This document shows, in pieces, positions 61,494 to 64,000 of a DNA stretch of 64,000 bases (the first letter of the stretch is position 1; the number at the start of each line of letters is the position of its first letter). The DNA is taken from the NCBI GenBank assembly GCA_035943095.1, contig DASZCN010000092.1, forward strand, positions 17,861-81,860, written 5' to 3'. This DNA comes from AG41 sp035943095 (GTDB taxonomy: Bacteria; Gemmatimonadota; Gemmatimonadetes; Gemmatimonadales; GWC2-71-9). The notes beneath the pieces were generated by a model. That model was not told the DNA's origin. It did no database searches and saw nothing but the letters and a program-made list of their open reading frames with translations. Made by a program: the position numbers and the translations under genes.

Positions 61494-63923
61494 ATGTCTG
61501 AACGACTGACGCTTCCGGTGCTCCCGCTCCGGGAGGTCGTGCTGTTTCCGGGGGTCTCGATGCCGATCGGCGCGGGACGTCCCACCACGCTGCGTGCCGT
61601 CGAGTCCGCGCTGAAGAGCGACTCGCGCCTGATCTTTGCCGTCGCACAGCGGGAAAACGTTGATACCGTCACACCCGGCATCCTCTATACCACCGGGACG
61701 CTCGCGAAGATCAGCCAGATCCAGCGCGGGTTGGGCGGTGTCCAGTTGCTGCTGCACGGCGAGCACCGCGCGACGGCCCTGCACTACAACGACAACGGAC
61801 GCTACCTCGAGGCCGTGGTACGGGAAGTGGACGACCTTGCCCCCCTGAGCCTCGAGGATCCGGCATTCGTCGCGCTACATCGGGAGGCCCGGGAGCGAGC
61901 TGCGGAGTTGGGCGAGAAGTCGGGACTCCCCGAAGAGGTGGTCCGCCAGGTGCTCGAAGGCGTCACCGATCCCGGCCGCTTGGCGGATCTGGTGGCTGGC
62001 TATCTCGAGATCAAGCCGGCTGAGCGCCAGGGACTACTGGAAGCGCTCTCCGTGGAAGATCGGCTGCGCCGGGTGCTCGTACACGTCCAACGCCAGATCG
62101 GCGTGCTGGACGCGCAGGAACACATCAAGTCGCAAGTGCAAGAGGAGCTCGGCGAGCGGCAGCGCGAAATGTTTCTGCGCGAACAGATGAAGGCCATCCG
62201 CAAGGAGCTCGGGGAAGAGGACGAGACCACCGAGGGGGAGCAGCTGCGCAAGCGCCTCGAGACGCTTGACCTCCCCGAGGCGGCCAAAAAAGAGGTAGCG
62301 CGCGAGCTGGAGCGGCTCGAGCGGGCAAACCGCGACTCGATGGAGGTGCAGGTCATCCGCACGTATCTCGAGACCGTGGCCGAGCTGCCGTGGAACAAGC
62401 GGGCCGAGGAGTCCCTCGACCTGAAGCGCGCCGCGGAAATTCTCGAGCAGGATCACTACGGGCTGCAGGACGTGAAGGATCAGGTCCTCGAGTTCCTCGC
62501 CGTCCGGCAGTTGCGCCAGCGGTCGCCTGAGAGCGTGCCGCAGAGCAAGCCGGATGAGGAGCAAACCCGGGGCTCGATTCTCCTGTTCGTGGGTCCCCCC
62601 GGCGTGGGCAAGACGTCGATCGCCAAGTCGATCGCGCGCGCCATGGGGCGGCCCTATGTGCGTATCTCCCTTGGGGGCGCCCGCGACGAAGCGGACATTC
62701 GCGGCCACCGCCGTACCTACGTCGGGGCCATGCCCGGTCGCATCATCCAGGGCATGAAGCAGGCAGGGGCCAAGAACCCCGTATTCCTGCTCGATGAGGT
62801 GGATAAGCTGGGCGTCTCGTTTCAGGGCGATCCGGCCGCGGCGCTGCTCGAGGTGCTGGACCCCGCGCAGAACGATTCCTTCACGGATCACTACCTCGGT
62901 GTACCGTTCGACCTGTCGGAGGTCTTGTTCGTCGCGACCGCGAACTTCCTGCAGAGCATCCCGGGCCCACTGCTCGATCGGCTCGAGACCGTAAACTTCG
63001 CGGGCTACACCGAGCGCGAGAAGCTCGAGATCGCGAAGCGGTACCTGGTGCCGCGCCAGGTGCGGGAGAACGGCCTGACCACCGAGCAGTTCGCGGTGAC
63101 GGACCCGGCGTTGAGCGCGATCGTCTCGAGCTACACGCGCGAAGCTGGGGTCCGCCAGCTGGAGCGCGAGATCGGCAAGCTCGGCCGGAAGGTGGCGCGC
63201 CGGATCGCTGGTGGTGACGCAGAGCGCGTCACCGTGGATGCCCCGGACGTGGACGACCTGCTCGGGCGTCCGAAAGTCCATCCCGAGCGCAAGGCGGGGG
63301 AGGATCAGGTTGGCGTGGCGACCGGCATGTACTACACGCCGGTCGGCGGCGACATCATGTTCGTCGAAGCGAGCGTGATGCGCGGCAAAGGTGAGCTCGT
63401 GTTGACGGGTCAGTTGGGCGACGTGATGAAGGAGTCCGCCCGCGCCGCCCTCACGTACGCCAAGTCCCATGCCGATCCGCTGAGCATTCCGGAGGCGGCC
63501 TTCGCCAACACGGACATCCACGTTCACGTTCCTGCGGGCGCGATCCCGAAGGACGGCCCATCGGCCGGTGTGACCATGGCGACGGCACTGGTATCTGCGT
63601 TGTCCCGGCGGCCCGCGCGTCATGATCTCGCGATGACCGGTGAGATCACGCTCCGCGGTCGCGTACTGCCGATCGGCGGTGTGAAGGAGAAGGTGCTGGG
63701 CGCCGTACGAGCGGGGATCCGGACGATCGTGCTGCCCAAGGAGAACGGGGCAGATCTGGACGACCTCCCGGAAGACGTGCGGCGGTCTCTCGACGTGCAC
63801 TTGGTGGAGGATCTGGACGAAGTCCTGACACTCGCCCTGCGGGGCGCCCGGTTCGAGGCCGGCCACCTCATATTCGACGGTGAGGCACCAGTGGAGCCGA
63901 GCCTCGTCGCGAAACACAACTAA
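61494..63923 (+). CDS. lon: ATP-dependent protease La (Lon)
   Basis: 809 aa, normal length. N-terminal substrate-binding domain (about 1-205), AAA+ module (Walker A GPPGVGKTS; DEVDKLG) and C-terminal Ser-Lys protease domain. The catalytic serine is S690 in PKDGPSAGVTMA, and K733 lies 43 residues later, as in E. coli. It degrades misfolded and regulatory proteins in the cytoplasm. It is followed by a strong terminator. Confidence 0.97.
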   Translation: MSERLTLPVLPLREVVLFPGVSMPIGAGRPTTLRAVESALKSDSRLIFAVAQRENVDTVTPGILYTTGTLAKISQIQRGLGGVQLLLHGEHRATALHYNDNGRYLEAVVREVDDLAPLSLEDPAFVALHREARERAAELGEKSGLPEEVVRQVLEGVTDPGRLADLVAGYLEIKPAERQGLLEALSVEDRLRRVLVHVQRQIGVLDAQEHIKSQVQEELGERQREMFLREQMKAIRKELGEEDETTEGEQLRKRLETLDLPEAAKKEVARELERLERANRDSMEVQVIRTYLETVAELPWNKRAEESLDLKRAAEILEQDHYGLQDVKDQVLEFLAVRQLRQRSPESVPQSKPDEEQTRGSILLFVGPPGVGKTSIAKSIARAMGRPYVRISLGGARDEADIRGHRRTYVGAMPGRIIQGMKQAGAKNPVFLLDEVDKLGVSFQGDPAAALLEVLDPAQNDSFTDHYLGVPFDLSEVLFVATANFLQSIPGPLLDRLETVNFAGYTEREKLEIAKRYLVPRQVRENGLTTEQFAVTDPALSAIVSSYTREAGVRQLEREIGKLGRKVARRIAGGDAERVTVDAPDVDDLLGRPKVHPERKAGEDQVGVATGMYYTPVGGDIMFVEASVMRGKGELVLTGQLGDVMKESARAALTYAKSHADPLSIPEAAFANTDIHVHVPAGAIPKDGPSAGVTMATALVSALSRRPARHDLAMTGEITLRGRVLPIGGVKEKVLGAVRAGIRTIVLPKENGADLDDLPEDVRRSLDVHLVEDLDEVLTLALRGARFEAGHLIFDGEAPVEPSLVAKHN

Positions 63924-63947
63924 GCCGCCGAGTTGACCGTCCGCCAG

Positions 63948-63976
63948 CCCCCGGGGAGACTCCCCGGGGGTTTTTT
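63948..63976 (+). terminator. Rho-independent terminator after lon
   Basis: A perfect 10-bp stem CCCCCGGGGA / TCCCCGGGGG with loop GAC, followed by six T (63971-63976). The strength of this hairpin may also explain why the assembly ends here. Confidence 0.92.
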
Positions 63977-64000
63977 GGGGGGGGGGGGGGGGGGGGGGGG
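63977..64000. other. Terminal poly-G run (probable sequencing artefact)
   Basis: 24 consecutive G at the very end of the window, directly after the terminator T-tract. Such runs are produced by two-colour sequencing when signal is lost, here plausibly at the hairpin. Treat as non-biological. Confidence 0.85.

Overview
This is a 64 kb, high-GC bacterial segment that is almost entirely coding. No stretch without a gene exceeds about 250 bases; the longest gap is 61247-61493. The gene content suggests a Gemmatimonadota-like member of the FCB group: a SusC/SusD pair in a very GC-rich genome, lipoproteins with Ig-like domains, an ECF sigma operon with glycogen-binding domains, a kinase with a membrane segment, and gemmatimonad-style small hypotheticals. 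This is inferred from composition and gene families; no 16S gene or other taxonomic marker is present. The right end stops in 24 G residues just after a strong terminator, which looks like a contig end with a poly-G sequencing artefact.

Layout. 1-1300: a short TetR regulator with two matching operators, coupled to a cyclase-family protein. 1300-5600 (minus): a SusD/SusC outer-membrane uptake pair behind its own promoter and a hairpin that buries the susC ribosome-binding site. 5600-7600 (minus): thiC under a TPP riboswitch, and peptide deformylase. 7640-8263: a MobA-like nucleotidyltransferase. 8386-13576: a complete, overlapping sufBCDSU iron-sulfur operon with tandem promoters, then an ABC-2 ATPase/permease pair. 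15811-16337: a four-helix-bundle gene enclosed by 38-bp inverted repeats. 16364-21337: mnmG, two parS sites, and a tightly coupled parA-parB-M23 peptidase-bactofilin operon, followed by DnaA-box-like motifs. 21482-23451: Nif3-like protein and an MFS carrier. 23448-26313 (minus): ECF sigma factor, a membrane anti-sigma-like protein with a glycogen-binding-like domain, a secreted hypothetical, and an outer-membrane-like protein with another such domain.

26443-30557: an Ig-like lipoprotein, an M20 peptidase and a metallophosphoesterase. 30554-32063 (minus): queG between two small hypotheticals. 32125-38668: six same-strand genes, all overlapping or spaced by 15 nt or less: PLP enzyme, LOG-family protein, deoxyhypusine-synthase-like enzyme, MFS carrier (apparently from a CTG start), ATP-grasp ligase and a zinc-ribbon metallopeptidase. 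This is one of the most interesting blocks. 38733-39485: a Bax-inhibitor-1 protein. 39552-41125 (minus): a TsdA-like dihaem cytochrome with a Tat-exported DsrE-like partner. 41140-42774 (minus): glpD. 42899-48484: fatty-acid beta-oxidation pair, proline dehydrogenase, a small hypothetical and rsgA. 48441-54163: MazG-like protein, DUF1015 protein, small hypothetical, amidohydrolase, flavin reductase and S41 protease. 54179-59405: fused alpha/beta 2-oxoacid dehydrogenase E1 overlapping a fused membrane/spermidine-synthase-like protein. 59402-61246 (minus): Ser/Thr kinase. 61494-63923: lon with a terminator.

Two genome-wide habits stand out. Several genes carry a -10-like hexamer only 6-8 nt before the start codon and no Shine-Dalgarno, suggesting leaderless mRNAs. 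Four of the seven convergent gene pairs end in the same shared CTAG. I found no rRNA, tRNA, CRISPR array or transposase.
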